17,752 nucleotides of DNA from DAIOEK01 sp964600595. GTDB taxonomy: Bacteria; Chloroflexota; Anaerolineae; Anaerolineales; Anaerolineaceae. The translations under genes were made by a program, and so were the position numbers. The number at the start of each line of letters is the position of its first letter. Within the stretch, counting starts at the first letter, position 1. Positions 1 through 7,213 of the stretch are shown here, one piece after another. The DNA is taken from assembly GCA_964600595.1 (NCBI GenBank), contig CAZRKL010000039.1, forward strand, positions 1 to 17,752. The letters are read 5' to 3'. Under the pieces are notes generated by a model. That model was not told where the DNA came from and searched no databases. It saw only the letters and a program-made list of their open reading frames with translations.

Positions 1-183
1 GACTTATTCTTAAACTCGGTGCTGAGTTCCATAAGAGAACGTTCCATACCTTTTGGTATTCATCGGGAAAGATTGGTATTAGGTGAATTGGGCTCCGATG
101 CAGTTGCCATTGGCGCTGCGACCCTGGTCATGTTGAATGCATTTAATGAAGTAAATTTGTATCAGACGCTAGGAAAGAAATAA
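1..183 (+). CDS. ROK-family protein, C-terminal 60 residues (partial)
   Basis: The frame is open from the left edge to a TAA at 181-183, giving 60 residues. The tail LGELGSDAVAIGAATLVM resembles the end of ROK proteins (NagC/XylR-type repressors and sugar kinases), where a conserved glycine/alanine helix of the form lG..a.aiGAa.l closes the sugar-kinase fold. The N-terminal part is outside the window, so it cannot be seen whether there is a DNA-binding helix-turn-helix (repressor) or only a kinase fold. It lies 88 bases upstream of a sugar ABC transporter on the same strand, which favours a role as the local sugar-responsive regulator. That role is inferred from position. The family call is fairly secure, the regulator-versus-kinase choice is not. 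Confidence 0.7.
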   Translation, partial: DLFLNSVLSSIRERSIPFGIHRERLVLGELGSDAVAIGAATLVMLNAFNEVNLYQTLGKK

Positions 184-201
184 GACCTTGAGAGGAGGTG
201 A

Positions 202-230
202 TTGAAACCGAATAATATCCTTGTTATAAC
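202..230 (+). promoter_or_regulatory. Candidate sigma-70-type promoter of the sugar ABC operon
   Basis: TTGAAA at 202-207 and TATAAC at 225-230 are separated by exactly 17 bases, each matching five of six consensus bases. Transcription would start near 237, leaving a leader of about 35 bases before the binding-protein ATG at 272. A Shine-Dalgarno-like AGGAGGTGAT at 193-202 overlaps the -35 box and has no convincing start codon of its own. Read-through from the upstream ROK gene is also possible. Confidence 0.5.
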
Positions 231-271
231 TGAAATGTCGTTTGTTCTTACTATTCAAATGGAGGATAAGT

Positions 272-1636
272 ATGTATAAGAAGTTTTTACCTTTTCTGAG
301 TGTCATGCTCATTATGGCTTTTGTTCTTGCAGCTTGCCAACCCGCTGCTCCTGCCGCGCCCGCTGAACCCGCTGAACCCGCCGCACCTGCGGAACCTGCT
401 GCTCCGGCTGAGCCCGCTGCACCCGCTGAACCCGCTGCACCTGAAGCTCCTGCTGCAGGCAAAAAAGTGGAAGTGTTTTCCTGGTGGACCGGTGGTGGTG
501 AAGCAGCTGGTCTTGATGCTATGATCAAGATCTTTGCCGAACAGCATCCTGAGATCGAATTTGTGAACGCTGCAGTTGCTGGTGGCGCTGGTACCAATGC
601 CCGTGCTGTTCTGGCTACCCGCCTTCAGGCTGGGGATCCCCCGGACAGCTGGCAGGGTCATGCTGGTCAGGAACTAATCGGTACTTACGTAGCAGCCGGA
701 CAGATCGAACCATTGAACTTCCTTTACGAAGAAAATGGCTGGCTGGATGTTATGCCCGATACCCTGATCCCCCTGATCTCGAATGAAGGTAACATCTACT
801 CCGTTCCCGTTAATATCCACCGCGCTAACGTGCTCTGGTACAACCCGGCGGTTCTCGAAGCCAATGGTGTGACCGTACCTACAACCATGGATGAATTCTT
901 TGCTGCTTTAGAAACCCTCAAAGCAGCCGGTGTGGAGACTCCTCTGGCTATGGGCGAACAGTGGACAGCTTTACACCTGTTGGAAACCGTTCTCCTTGGC
1001 ACCCTCGGACCTGAAAAATACAACGGTCTATGGGATGGAACCACCGCCTGGGATAGCGCTGAAGTTACTGCTGCTCTCGAAAACTTCGATAAAATCCTTG
1101 GTTACACCAATAGTGATGCAACCTCCCTCACCTGGCAGGATGCTTCTCAGTTGGTTATCAGCGGACAGGCAGCCTTCAATGTCATGGGCGACTGGGCTGA
1201 AGGTTACTTCAAAGAACTTGGCAAGACCCCCGAGACCGATTTCGGTTGGGCTCCAGTTCCTGGCACCGTGGGAACTTTCCAGTTCCTTTCCGACTCCTTC
1301 ACTCTGGCAACCAACGCACCTGATCGCGAAGCAGCAATTGCCTGGCTGACCCTGTGCGGTTCCAAAGAAGGACAGGATGCATTTAACCCCGTAAAGGGAT
1401 CCATCCCCGCCCGCTCTGATGGCGACAAAGCCCTCTATGATGTTTATCTGCAGTCTGCCATGGCCGATTGGGCTTCCAACACTGTTGTTGGTTCTCTAAC
1501 CCACGGCGTGGTAGCCAATGACTCCTGGAAGAGCGAAATTGATACCTCCCTGGGTCTGTTCCTGGGAACCCGCGATATCGCCGGCTTCCAAACTGCATTA
1601 ACCGCAGCCTGCGTTTCAAGCGGTCCGTGCAAGTAA
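272..1636 (+). CDS. Sugar ABC transporter substrate-binding lipoprotein (family 1)
   Basis: This 454-residue receptor captures a sugar outside the membrane and hands it to the two permeases encoded next. The start at 272 is chosen because GGAGG at 261-265 lies six bases upstream and a signal peptide follows at once; an in-frame ATG-less extension to 242 adds nothing. The signal peptide ends in a lipobox L19-A20-A21-C22, so Cys22 is the predicted lipid anchor. Residues 23-62 are a low-complexity Ala/Pro/Glu linker. The mature domain begins with VEVFSWWTGGGE, and the stretch LATRLQAGDPPDSW is typical of family-1 sugar receptors related to the Thermus/Pseudomonas glucose-binding proteins. Two cysteines near the C-terminus (CVSSGPC) could form a disulfide. 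Codon use is strongly biased to a few codons, as in a highly expressed gene. Glucose or a related hexose is a guess from family resemblance. Confidence 0.9.
   Translation: MYKKFLPFLSVMLIMAFVLAACQPAAPAAPAEPAEPAAPAEPAAPAEPAAPAEPAAPEAPAAGKKVEVFSWWTGGGEAAGLDAMIKIFAEQHPEIEFVNAAVAGGAGTNARAVLATRLQAGDPPDSWQGHAGQELIGTYVAAGQIEPLNFLYEENGWLDVMPDTLIPLISNEGNIYSVPVNIHRANVLWYNPAVLEANGVTVPTTMDEFFAALETLKAAGVETPLAMGEQWTALHLLETVLLGTLGPEKYNGLWDGTTAWDSAEVTAALENFDKILGYTNSDATSLTWQDASQLVISGQAAFNVMGDWAEGYFKELGKTPETDFGWAPVPGTVGTFQFLSDSFTLATNAPDREAAIAWLTLCGSKEGQDAFNPVKGSIPARSDGDKALYDVYLQSAMADWASNTVVGSLTHGVVANDSWKSEIDTSLGLFLGTRDIAGFQTALTAACVSSGPCK
338..457 (+). repeat. Ala/Pro/Glu repeat tract encoding the lipoprotein linker
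   Basis: About 40 codons alternate Ala, Pro and Glu in imperfect units such as PAEPAA, directly after the lipidated cysteine of the sugar-binding protein. The DNA is a degenerate tandem array of GCT/CCC/GAA-type codons, so its length can change by slippage. It probably acts as a flexible spacer between membrane and receptor. Open frames on the opposite strand here are by-products of the repeat. Confidence 0.75.
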
Positions 1637-1655
1637 ATTAAGTTGTATAAAAAAT

Positions 1656-1689
1656 GAATGGGGTGGGTGAATTTTCACTCACCCCATTC
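1656..1689 (+). promoter_or_regulatory. Intercistronic hairpin between binding protein and permease
   Basis: Arms 1656-1670 and 1675-1689 form a 15-bp stem with one G-U pair and a four-base loop (ATTT). No T-tract follows, so it is not a classic intrinsic terminator. It lies 19 bases after the binding-protein stop and 23 bases before the permease ATG. It would suit a 3' mRNA stabiliser or partial terminator that raises receptor over permease levels. Structure is seen; function is inferred. Confidence 0.6.
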
Positions 1690-1712
1690 TCTCAAGTTAT
1701 TAGGAAATCGTT

Positions 1713-2600
1713 ATGGGTAAAGATAAAGAGCGGCTCATTGGTATTGCGCTGATCTCCCCTTCCATTATTGCAGTTGCTGTCTTCATTTATGGTTTTATCC
1801 TCTGGTCGGGAAGGGTGTCGGTGAGTAAATGGAAAGGTTTGTTACCTGACTACACTTTTGTTGGAGCCAGAAACTATCTGGATTTATTCAAAGACCCCCG
1901 TTTCCAAATTGATATTCGAAACACAGTAATTTTCACAGTATTATTTGTGGGCGGCGCGCTGCTACTGGGTCTGATTTTAGCAATCCTGCTTGATCAAGAT
2001 TTGCCAGGAGAGGGATTCTTCAGGAGTCTCTTCATCTTCCCTATGGCGATTTCTTACATTGTCACCGGGGTTGCCTGGCGCTGGTTGATGAATCCGGCTA
2101 TGGGCGAAAGATTAAGCGGATTAAACCTGTTATTTGACAAGATGGGTTTGGATTTTTTAATAAACACCTGGTATACCACTCCCAAATGGGGAATTGCATT
2201 TATTGCTCTTCCGGCAATCTGGCAAATGTCAGGTTATGTGATGGCTTTGTATCTCAGTGGTTTACGAAGTGTTCCGCAGGAGCTCCGCGAAGCAGCCCGT
2301 GTGGATGGAGCAACCGAAGTGGAAATTTACCGGCACATCATTCTTCCATTGATGCGCCCGATTACATTAAGCGCCCTCATCATTTTGGGGCACATGTCTT
2401 TGAAAGTGTTTGATTTGATTTACGCGATAGCAGGGAAGCAGGTCGCGTTGGATGTACCGGCGATTTACATGTGGCAGGTCACTTTCGATGGGCTCTTCTA
2501 TGGCAGAGGTGCTGCGATAGGAATTCTGTTGCTAATCAGTGTGGCAATCCTGGTTATTCCTTATATTCGTTATAGCCTGCGTACGGAGGAATCACTATGA
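1713..2600 (+). CDS. Sugar ABC transporter permease, MalF type
   Basis: This 295-residue inner-membrane protein forms half of the sugar channel. It shows about six hydrophobic segments, starting near residue 11. The cytoplasmic EAA loop is clear at about residues 190-212 (ELREAARVDGATEVEIYRHI then ILPL), which docks onto the ABC ATPase. Length and loop place it in the binding-protein-dependent CUT1 permease family, first (MalF/UgpA-like) subunit, without the large MalF periplasmic insert. AGGA at 1702-1705 supports the ATG at 1713. Its last codon overlaps the next permease start (ATGA at 2597-2600), so the two are translationally coupled. The substrate is inferred from the adjacent sugar receptor. 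Confidence 0.92.
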   Translation: MGKDKERLIGIALISPSIIAVAVFIYGFILWSGRVSVSKWKGLLPDYTFVGARNYLDLFKDPRFQIDIRNTVIFTVLFVGGALLLGLILAILLDQDLPGEGFFRSLFIFPMAISYIVTGVAWRWLMNPAMGERLSGLNLLFDKMGLDFLINTWYTTPKWGIAFIALPAIWQMSGYVMALYLSGLRSVPQELREAARVDGATEVEIYRHIILPLMRPITLSALIILGHMSLKVFDLIYAIAGKQVALDVPAIYMWQVTFDGLFYGRGAAIGILLLISVAILVIPYIRYSLRTEESL

Positions 2601-3418
2601 CCCGCTCTAAATCCCGGTTCTTCCTGTACATTCCCCTGGTATTTGCAAGCATCTTCTTCCTCATTCCGGTATATCTCATGCTTATAACGGGATTTAAGAG
2701 CTTTGATGAAATTAGCTTGCAGACAATGTGGGATCTGCCCAAATACGGCATTCACTTCGATAACTTCCGCGAAGCGTTCAAAAATCTGGCTCCAGCTCTC
2801 GCGAACAGCTTTATGATGGTTGTACCCGCGGCGATTATCTCTTCCATTCTGGGATCGATAAATGGATATATTCTGGCAAAATGGAAATTCAAAGGTGCAG
2901 ATATTATCTTTCCCCTCATCCTGTTTGGAATGTTCATCCCGTATCAATCGATCTTGATCCCTCTGGTAGATTTCATGCGCCGGATTGATCTGTATGGTGG
3001 AATTCCAGGATTAATTTTGACGCACGTAATTTATGGCATCCCTATCACAACACTGACTTTCCGCAATTATTACGCGACCATCCCCAAGGAATTGTTGGAA
3101 GCAGCTCGAATTGATGGCGCTAATATTTTCAGCATTTACACAAAAATTCTTCTCCCCATTTCGATACCCAGTTATGTAGTGGTATTGATCTGGCAGTTCA
3201 CCTCTGCGTGGAACGACTTCCTCTTTGCAGTCGCGTTGACAAAATCTGAATCCTGGCCGGTAACGGTTGCGCTGAACAACATGGCTGGTTCCCAGATCAT
3301 TGCCTGGAATGTTCAAATGGCGGGATCTTTCCTTGCCGCAGTTCCCACCCTGCTGGTTTACATATTCCTCGGGAATTATTTCCTCCGCGGTATGATGGCG
3401 GGATCCTTAAAAGGATAA
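2597..3418 (+). CDS. Sugar ABC transporter permease, MalG type
   Basis: The second channel subunit is 273 residues long with about six membrane segments. Its EAA loop begins near residue 165 (ELLEAARIDGANIFSIYTKI) and is followed by LLPIS, as in MalG/UgpE-like permeases. The start overlaps the preceding stop by four bases, and GGAGGA at 2584-2589 gives an independent ribosome site. The operon ends after this gene without an ATP-binding subunit; in many bacteria such CUT1 systems borrow a shared MsmK/UgpC-type ATPase encoded elsewhere. That sharing is an inference here. A bidirectional terminator follows within 15 bases. Confidence 0.92.
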   Translation: MTRSKSRFFLYIPLVFASIFFLIPVYLMLITGFKSFDEISLQTMWDLPKYGIHFDNFREAFKNLAPALANSFMMVVPAAIISSILGSINGYILAKWKFKGADIIFPLILFGMFIPYQSILIPLVDFMRRIDLYGGIPGLILTHVIYGIPITTLTFRNYYATIPKELLEAARIDGANIFSIYTKILLPISIPSYVVVLIWQFTSAWNDFLFAVALTKSESWPVTVALNNMAGSQIIAWNVQMAGSFLAAVPTLLVYIFLGNYFLRGMMAGSLKG

Positions 3419-3432
3419 GAATAAATGGTTTG

Positions 3433-3466
3433 AAAATGAGCCTCACAGATCTGTGAGGCTCATTTT
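3433..3466. terminator. Bidirectional terminator, perfect 34-bp palindrome
   Basis: Arms 3433-3449 and 3450-3466 are perfect reverse complements (17 bp). The stem core is GC-rich (GAGCCTCACAG), and an A4 run on the left mirrors a T4 run on the right, so it can end transcription in both directions. It lies between the sugar operon (stop at 3418) and the convergent S41 peptidase gene (stop at 3480), as expected for a shared terminator. With no unpaired bases in the sequence, the real loop must open the central few pairs. Confidence 0.85.
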
Positions 3467-3479
3467 GTTAGCGGGTTAA

Positions 3480-5951
3480 TCAATTACCATTTGGTGTATC
3501 AACGTAGACAGTATAGTCGTAATCAAATGACCTTGGTTGATACTTTGCCACTCCATCGCTAATTTCTCTCAAGATAATTGTCCTGGTTTGCAGGTGATGT
3601 TCACCTTCAGTCCAGTCGCTGATGTAATAACCGACAAACTTGCACTGGCTTTCTGTGCCCGGAACATCGTAGGTGATGAGTTTGTCTGGGTCAGCCAATA
3701 TTTTGCTATTTATGGCAAATTGGAATTGAATATTTTTATATATATTGGCTAATAGCGTTTTATCTTTTGCACACCAGTAGGTGTACCAGAAAAGGGGAGA
3801 ATTCTCGGTAAGTTCAACTGTATACGTATAAGTTTTTCCCGACTCGGTCGTATTTGGGTATTTCTCATTCGCCAGACCCTCGAGAGTTTGCGGGTTGCCC
3901 GTTTCCAGGATCTTTACTCCTTCTTCTTTGGGTTCAATCACCGGATCTGCAGATGGGGTGACACCTGCACCCGCTGGCATGAACAGGTAATTAATCACCG
4001 CAGAAATTACCGGGTCATCCTCAGTCAAGACACTCTGAATGGTGACAGGCACTTTTTGGGTTGGCTGCACTCCCTCGCCTTCCAGGAAGATACTGCCATC
4101 CGGCAAAGTGAATCTACCGGTAGGAATTTGTAAACTTATCCCCCCGGGTAATATGAACTGACCGCGGGCAACTTCCGCTTCAACGCCAGCCGTGGGAGTT
4201 TCACCAAAAACCTCCATTCCTGGGACCTGGCTGAAACCGTAAGCTTCAATTTCACAGGCACTCGCGCAGCCATCACCAACCAGCAAAATCTTATTTGAAA
4301 AATCAAACTGACGGGTCATAGGCAGGATTTTATCCCGGACTCCGCTGGGTTCAAATTTCTCTGTCTTTTCACTGAAGTACTCCAGCTGGCCAAGTTCGAT
4401 AACCTCGTTTGTAAGATATCCCGCCAATCCAAGGGGGGATCCGCCAAAATTCAGCCTCATATCAATAATGATGGTATCCACATTGTTGTTTTCAAATGTT
4501 ATCAATGCCCGTTCAAACAACCTGATGGCTAAATTCAAGTCGTCATAGTTGGAGTTCACTTGTACATAGCCGATGGAAGAATCTGAAAAGACCGAAAAAT
4601 CTACCGGGAGCGCATTCGGGTCCATATTCTTGTAAGTCGAACTATAGTCAAAGCTCTCTGTCTCATTAACGGCGATGAGGGTGACCTCCTGTTCCTGTCC
4701 GCCGGGATTGGTAAATTTCCACTTCGATGTCTCGCCTAAAGGAGCCCGGGTCAGATACCTGGCTTGCTGATACTCACGCGTAAAGCTGGCAGAGAAGGGA
4801 CCGGAGTATGCTTCGACAGACCGGATGGCACTCAGGATGGGCGTATCATTCAAGGCTGTGATGATAGCGCCTCTTTGGATGCCGGCATTCTGTGCTGGTC
4901 CGCCCGGAGTGACATAACTGACCACAACCTGCAGGTTATCCAAAACTCGAATGGCCAGACCATACCCGCTGCTGATAGCCTTTGAGTACGCCATATCAGC
5001 AGTATTGTCACCCGAAATACCTACATGACCATCTTTGAATGCAAGGGTAAACTGGCGCATAGCCTCATAAAATGCTGCGTTATCATTCTTGTCTTGAGCA
5101 TTTTTTACCATAGGCTCAATTTCTGCACGAAGGGCTTTCCAATCTGGAGATTTGCCCGGAACATCAGTAAACGCATATTCCTTTTCCACAATAGTGAACA
5201 TTTTATTGAACGCATCGACAAATGTGTCTGCAGAAAAGTCCTTCACCTCGAGGTCGGTTGGTTCATAGAGAGTCAGCTCTGGAATACTATCTCTGATAAT
5301 TCCAAATGGTTTTACATCCAGATCAACGACAGAATAACCTGCTGGGATTGCACTTACAGGGTCGTCTTTTGTGAACAGTAAGCCGTCTATACCAAAATCA
5401 GATGGAAATTGCTGCTGATCATCGGGTGACCAGATGACCAGCTTCCCGCCAATTACTTCATCCTGGTTTTCGGAATCCGTCTTAATGGAAGCGAGATAAC
5501 TAGGCCAACCAAATGAAGGGTCATCCCCCTCAGAGTATGGACCTCCAGTCAGATTCGGCCAGTAAGATGCAGCGAATATCTGAACTCCCCGGTCAGATTG
5601 GTCATCTTGATCGACATCATTAAAGAGCCCTTCTGGCGCAACTGGCAGGCTAATGCTGTATGTTCCCTTGTTATTGTCGTAATCCACATCCATAAACCCG
5701 AGAACCTGCGATTCCACCGGAGTGATCCACTCCTGATCTCGAATTACAAAACCGTGCATATCAGCTAAAGCCGCCGCCTGCTCAACGTAATAAGTTTCAA
5801 GAACAAAATCATTTGAATAGGTGAAGTCTCCGGATATCTTGTAAGGTTCTTCTTCTTGTACTGGTTTAAAGATAGCCTCAGGGTGGGGATTGCATCCGGT
5901 CAGAGCTATCGCTGCAAGCAGTAATAATCGGCTTAGTGGTTGAATTCTCAT
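3480..5951 (-). CDS. Large lipoprotein S41-family peptidase with PDZ domain
   Basis: The 823-residue product is a probable extracytoplasmic serine protease anchored as a lipoprotein: the signal peptide ends in L17-T18-G19-C20. Residues about 21-250 match no domain I recognise. A helical region follows, with the motif FKDGHVGI placing His309 where tricorn/CPAF-like S41 enzymes carry their catalytic histidine. A PDZ domain covers roughly 325-400 (AQNAGIQRGAIITAL). The nucleophile motif GDGCASACEIE gives Ser564. Aligned by eye on E. coli Tsp, the Tsp Asp and Lys positions are Gln575 and Gly589, so a Ser-Lys dyad is absent. Glu624, just before GEGVQP, fits the Glu of the Ser-His-Glu arrangement. 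The C-terminal 150 residues look like an added beta-rich domain. AGGAG precedes the ATG. The gene stands alone. Substrate unknown. Confidence 0.85.
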   Translation of the reverse strand: MRIQPLSRLLLLAAIALTGCNPHPEAIFKPVQEEEPYKISGDFTYSNDFVLETYYVEQAAALADMHGFVIRDQEWITPVESQVLGFMDVDYDNNKGTYSISLPVAPEGLFNDVDQDDQSDRGVQIFAASYWPNLTGGPYSEGDDPSFGWPSYLASIKTDSENQDEVIGGKLVIWSPDDQQQFPSDFGIDGLLFTKDDPVSAIPAGYSVVDLDVKPFGIIRDSIPELTLYEPTDLEVKDFSADTFVDAFNKMFTIVEKEYAFTDVPGKSPDWKALRAEIEPMVKNAQDKNDNAAFYEAMRQFTLAFKDGHVGISGDNTADMAYSKAISSGYGLAIRVLDNLQVVVSYVTPGGPAQNAGIQRGAIITALNDTPILSAIRSVEAYSGPFSASFTREYQQARYLTRAPLGETSKWKFTNPGGQEQEVTLIAVNETESFDYSSTYKNMDPNALPVDFSVFSDSSIGYVQVNSNYDDLNLAIRLFERALITFENNNVDTIIIDMRLNFGGSPLGLAGYLTNEVIELGQLEYFSEKTEKFEPSGVRDKILPMTRQFDFSNKILLVGDGCASACEIEAYGFSQVPGMEVFGETPTAGVEAEVARGQFILPGGISLQIPTGRFTLPDGSIFLEGEGVQPTQKVPVTIQSVLTEDDPVISAVINYLFMPAGAGVTPSADPVIEPKEEGVKILETGNPQTLEGLANEKYPNTTESGKTYTYTVELTENSPLFWYTYWCAKDKTLLANIYKNIQFQFAINSKILADPDKLITYDVPGTESQCKFVGYYISDWTEGEHHLQTRTIILREISDGVAKYQPRSFDYDYTVYVDTPNGN

Positions 5952-6018
5952 CTGGTCTCCTGAGTTTGTTGGTTCGCATCCATAATATTATTGTAAGTCA
6001 CCTTTTAATTCTGCTGTT

Positions 6019-6035
6019 TGTACATAAGCTGTACA
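6019..6035. promoter_or_regulatory. TGTACA-N5-TGTACA dyad, candidate operator
   Basis: Two TGTACA half-sites begin at 6019 and 6030, so their centres are 11 bp apart, about one helical turn. Each half is itself palindromic, so the whole site has dyad symmetry. It lies in the 155-bp divergent gap between the S41 peptidase (start 5951, minus) and the chelatase gene (start 6107, plus), where it could control either. No regulator is identified. Two TTGATAG copies (6040-6046 and 6053-6059) follow. Confidence 0.35.
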
Positions 6036-6052
6036 TGTGTTGATAGCAATGA

Positions 6053-6082
6053 TTGATAGTGGTAAACTTTCACGAGTATAGG
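6053..6082 (+). promoter_or_regulatory. Weak candidate promoter of the chelatase gene
   Basis: TTGATA at 6053-6058 and TATAGG at 6077-6082 are 18 bases apart. The -10 match is poor and this is only the best spacing I can find upstream of the ATG at 6107. The alternative TATTAT at 6085-6090 has no -35 partner. Confidence 0.25.
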
Positions 6083-6106
6083 AATATTATTTATCCGGGA
6101 GCTGCC

Positions 6107-7213
6107 ATGCCGACCATTTTTCCATTCACCGCAATAGTAGGACAAGACCGAATGCGCCGAGCATTGGTTCTTAATGCTGTAAATCCACGCATTGGTGGCG
6201 TGTTGATTCGTGGTGAACGTGGAACGGCAAAATCTACAGCAGCGAGGGCGTTGGCAGCCTTATTACCGCGCGTAAAAGTAGTCAGTGGCTGCAGATTTGG
6301 ATGCGATCCAGATCAACCAGCATCATGGTGTACTGAATGCCGTGAACGTTCTGAACGGGAAGGACCTCTCCCGACAGATTTTAAGCCCACCCCTTTCATC
6401 AACCTGCCGGTATCAGCCACCGAAGACAGAGTGGTCGGAACGCTGGATATTGAAAAAGCTATCCAACAGGGCGAACGAAGGTTTGAACCCGGAGTTCTTG
6501 CAGCTGCCAATCGAGGCATGCTGTATATCGATGAAGTCAACCTGCTGGATGATCACGTGGTAGATGTTTTACTGGATTCTGCTGCAATGGGTATGAATAT
6601 CGTGGAACGGGAAGGTATTTCCTTCAGCCACCCGGCAAGATTTATCCTGGTTGGAACCATGAACCCAGAAGAAGGCGACTTGCGTCCTCAGTTGCTGGAT
6701 CGGTTTGCCCTTTCCGTAGATATTCACGGAATTCGTGATGCTCGAGAACGGGTCCAAATTATGGAACGCAACCTGGCATTTGAAGGAAACCCTGAAGATT
6801 TCAGGTCCCATTTTTCTGGAAAAGAAGATGATCTCTCCCTGCAAATAGACCGGGCGCGGAAGTTACTGGATAGCATCACTTATACAAAGCGTGATTTATT
6901 GGCAATTGCCGCGTTGACCACTTCCCTCAACGTGGATGGTCACCGTTCGGACCTGGTTATTCTGAAGGCGGCACGGGCGCAGGCGGCATTTGATGGCAGG
7001 TTGGCCATCAACGAGCATGATATTGCACTCGCGGCGGAACTCGCGTTGCCGCACCGCATTAAACGGGGACCTTTCCAGCAGATGGAAGTAAGCCTTGAAG
7101 ATCTTCAAGAGCGGATCAGCCAGCTTGAGAATCAAACAGGCGAGCAGGAGAAGCAGGAAGTTCCGCAGATGGACGCTCCCCAGAGCTCAGAGGCTCAAAA
7201 AAAAACGATTTAG
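6107..7213 (+). CDS. chlD: ChlI/BchI-like AAA+ chelatase subunit (zero-frame product)
   Basis: Read in the zero frame this gives a 368-residue AAA+ ATPase of the Mg/Co-chelatase family, which uses ATP to drive metal insertion into a tetrapyrrole. The ATG at 6107 has GGGAG at 6097-6101 five bases upstream; an in-frame TTG at 6053 lacks one. Walker A is GERGTAKST at residues 36-44. Walker B is LYIDEV with Asp142-Glu143, followed by the NLLDDH typical of ChlI. Cys62, Cys66, Cys75 and Cys78 (CX3C-X8-CX2C) form a possible metal or redox site. The lid region runs to about residue 330, and an acidic Gln/Glu/Pro-rich linker begins after it. The frame ends TAG at 7211, only seven bases after a slippery A-run, and the next frame continues the linker into a VWA domain. 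It is therefore probably the short product of a frameshifted chlD-type gene. No BchH/CobN is in view, so the metal is undecided. Confidence 0.85.
   Translation: MPTIFPFTAIVGQDRMRRALVLNAVNPRIGGVLIRGERGTAKSTAARALAALLPRVKVVSGCRFGCDPDQPASWCTECRERSEREGPLPTDFKPTPFINLPVSATEDRVVGTLDIEKAIQQGERRFEPGVLAAANRGMLYIDEVNLLDDHVVDVLLDSAAMGMNIVEREGISFSHPARFILVGTMNPEEGDLRPQLLDRFALSVDIHGIRDARERVQIMERNLAFEGNPEDFRSHFSGKEDDLSLQIDRARKLLDSITYTKRDLLAIAALTTSLNVDGHRSDLVILKAARAQAAFDGRLAINEHDIALAAELALPHRIKRGPFQQMEVSLEDLQERISQLENQTGEQEKQEVPQMDAPQSSEAQKKTI
7197..7205 (+). other. Nine-A slippery site, candidate programmed -1 frameshift
   Basis: In the zero frame the codons are CAA AAA AAA ACG. The heptamer A_AAA_AAA at 7198-7204 allows both tRNAs to slip back one base and re-pair fully, after which reading continues AAC GAT TTA in the VWA frame. 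The zero-frame stop TAG is at 7211-7213. A Shine-Dalgarno-like AGAGG is at 7189-7193 and a small hairpin (CAGGA/TCCTG, 7222-7234) lies downstream; neither is at an ideal distance. Polymerase slippage or a sequencing indel are alternatives. Confidence 0.65.

Noticed and set aside
202..279. A 25-residue frame starting with TTG after AGGAGGTGA, ending inside the receptor start
   Set aside because: The Shine-Dalgarno is only three bases from the TTG, and the same TTGAAA is better explained as the -35 box of a 17-base-spaced promoter.
169..661. Open frames on the minus strand opposite the sugar receptor, including Gly/Ala-rich ones
   Set aside because: They are the mirror of the Ala/Pro/Glu repeat, have no ribosome site and no resemblance to known proteins.
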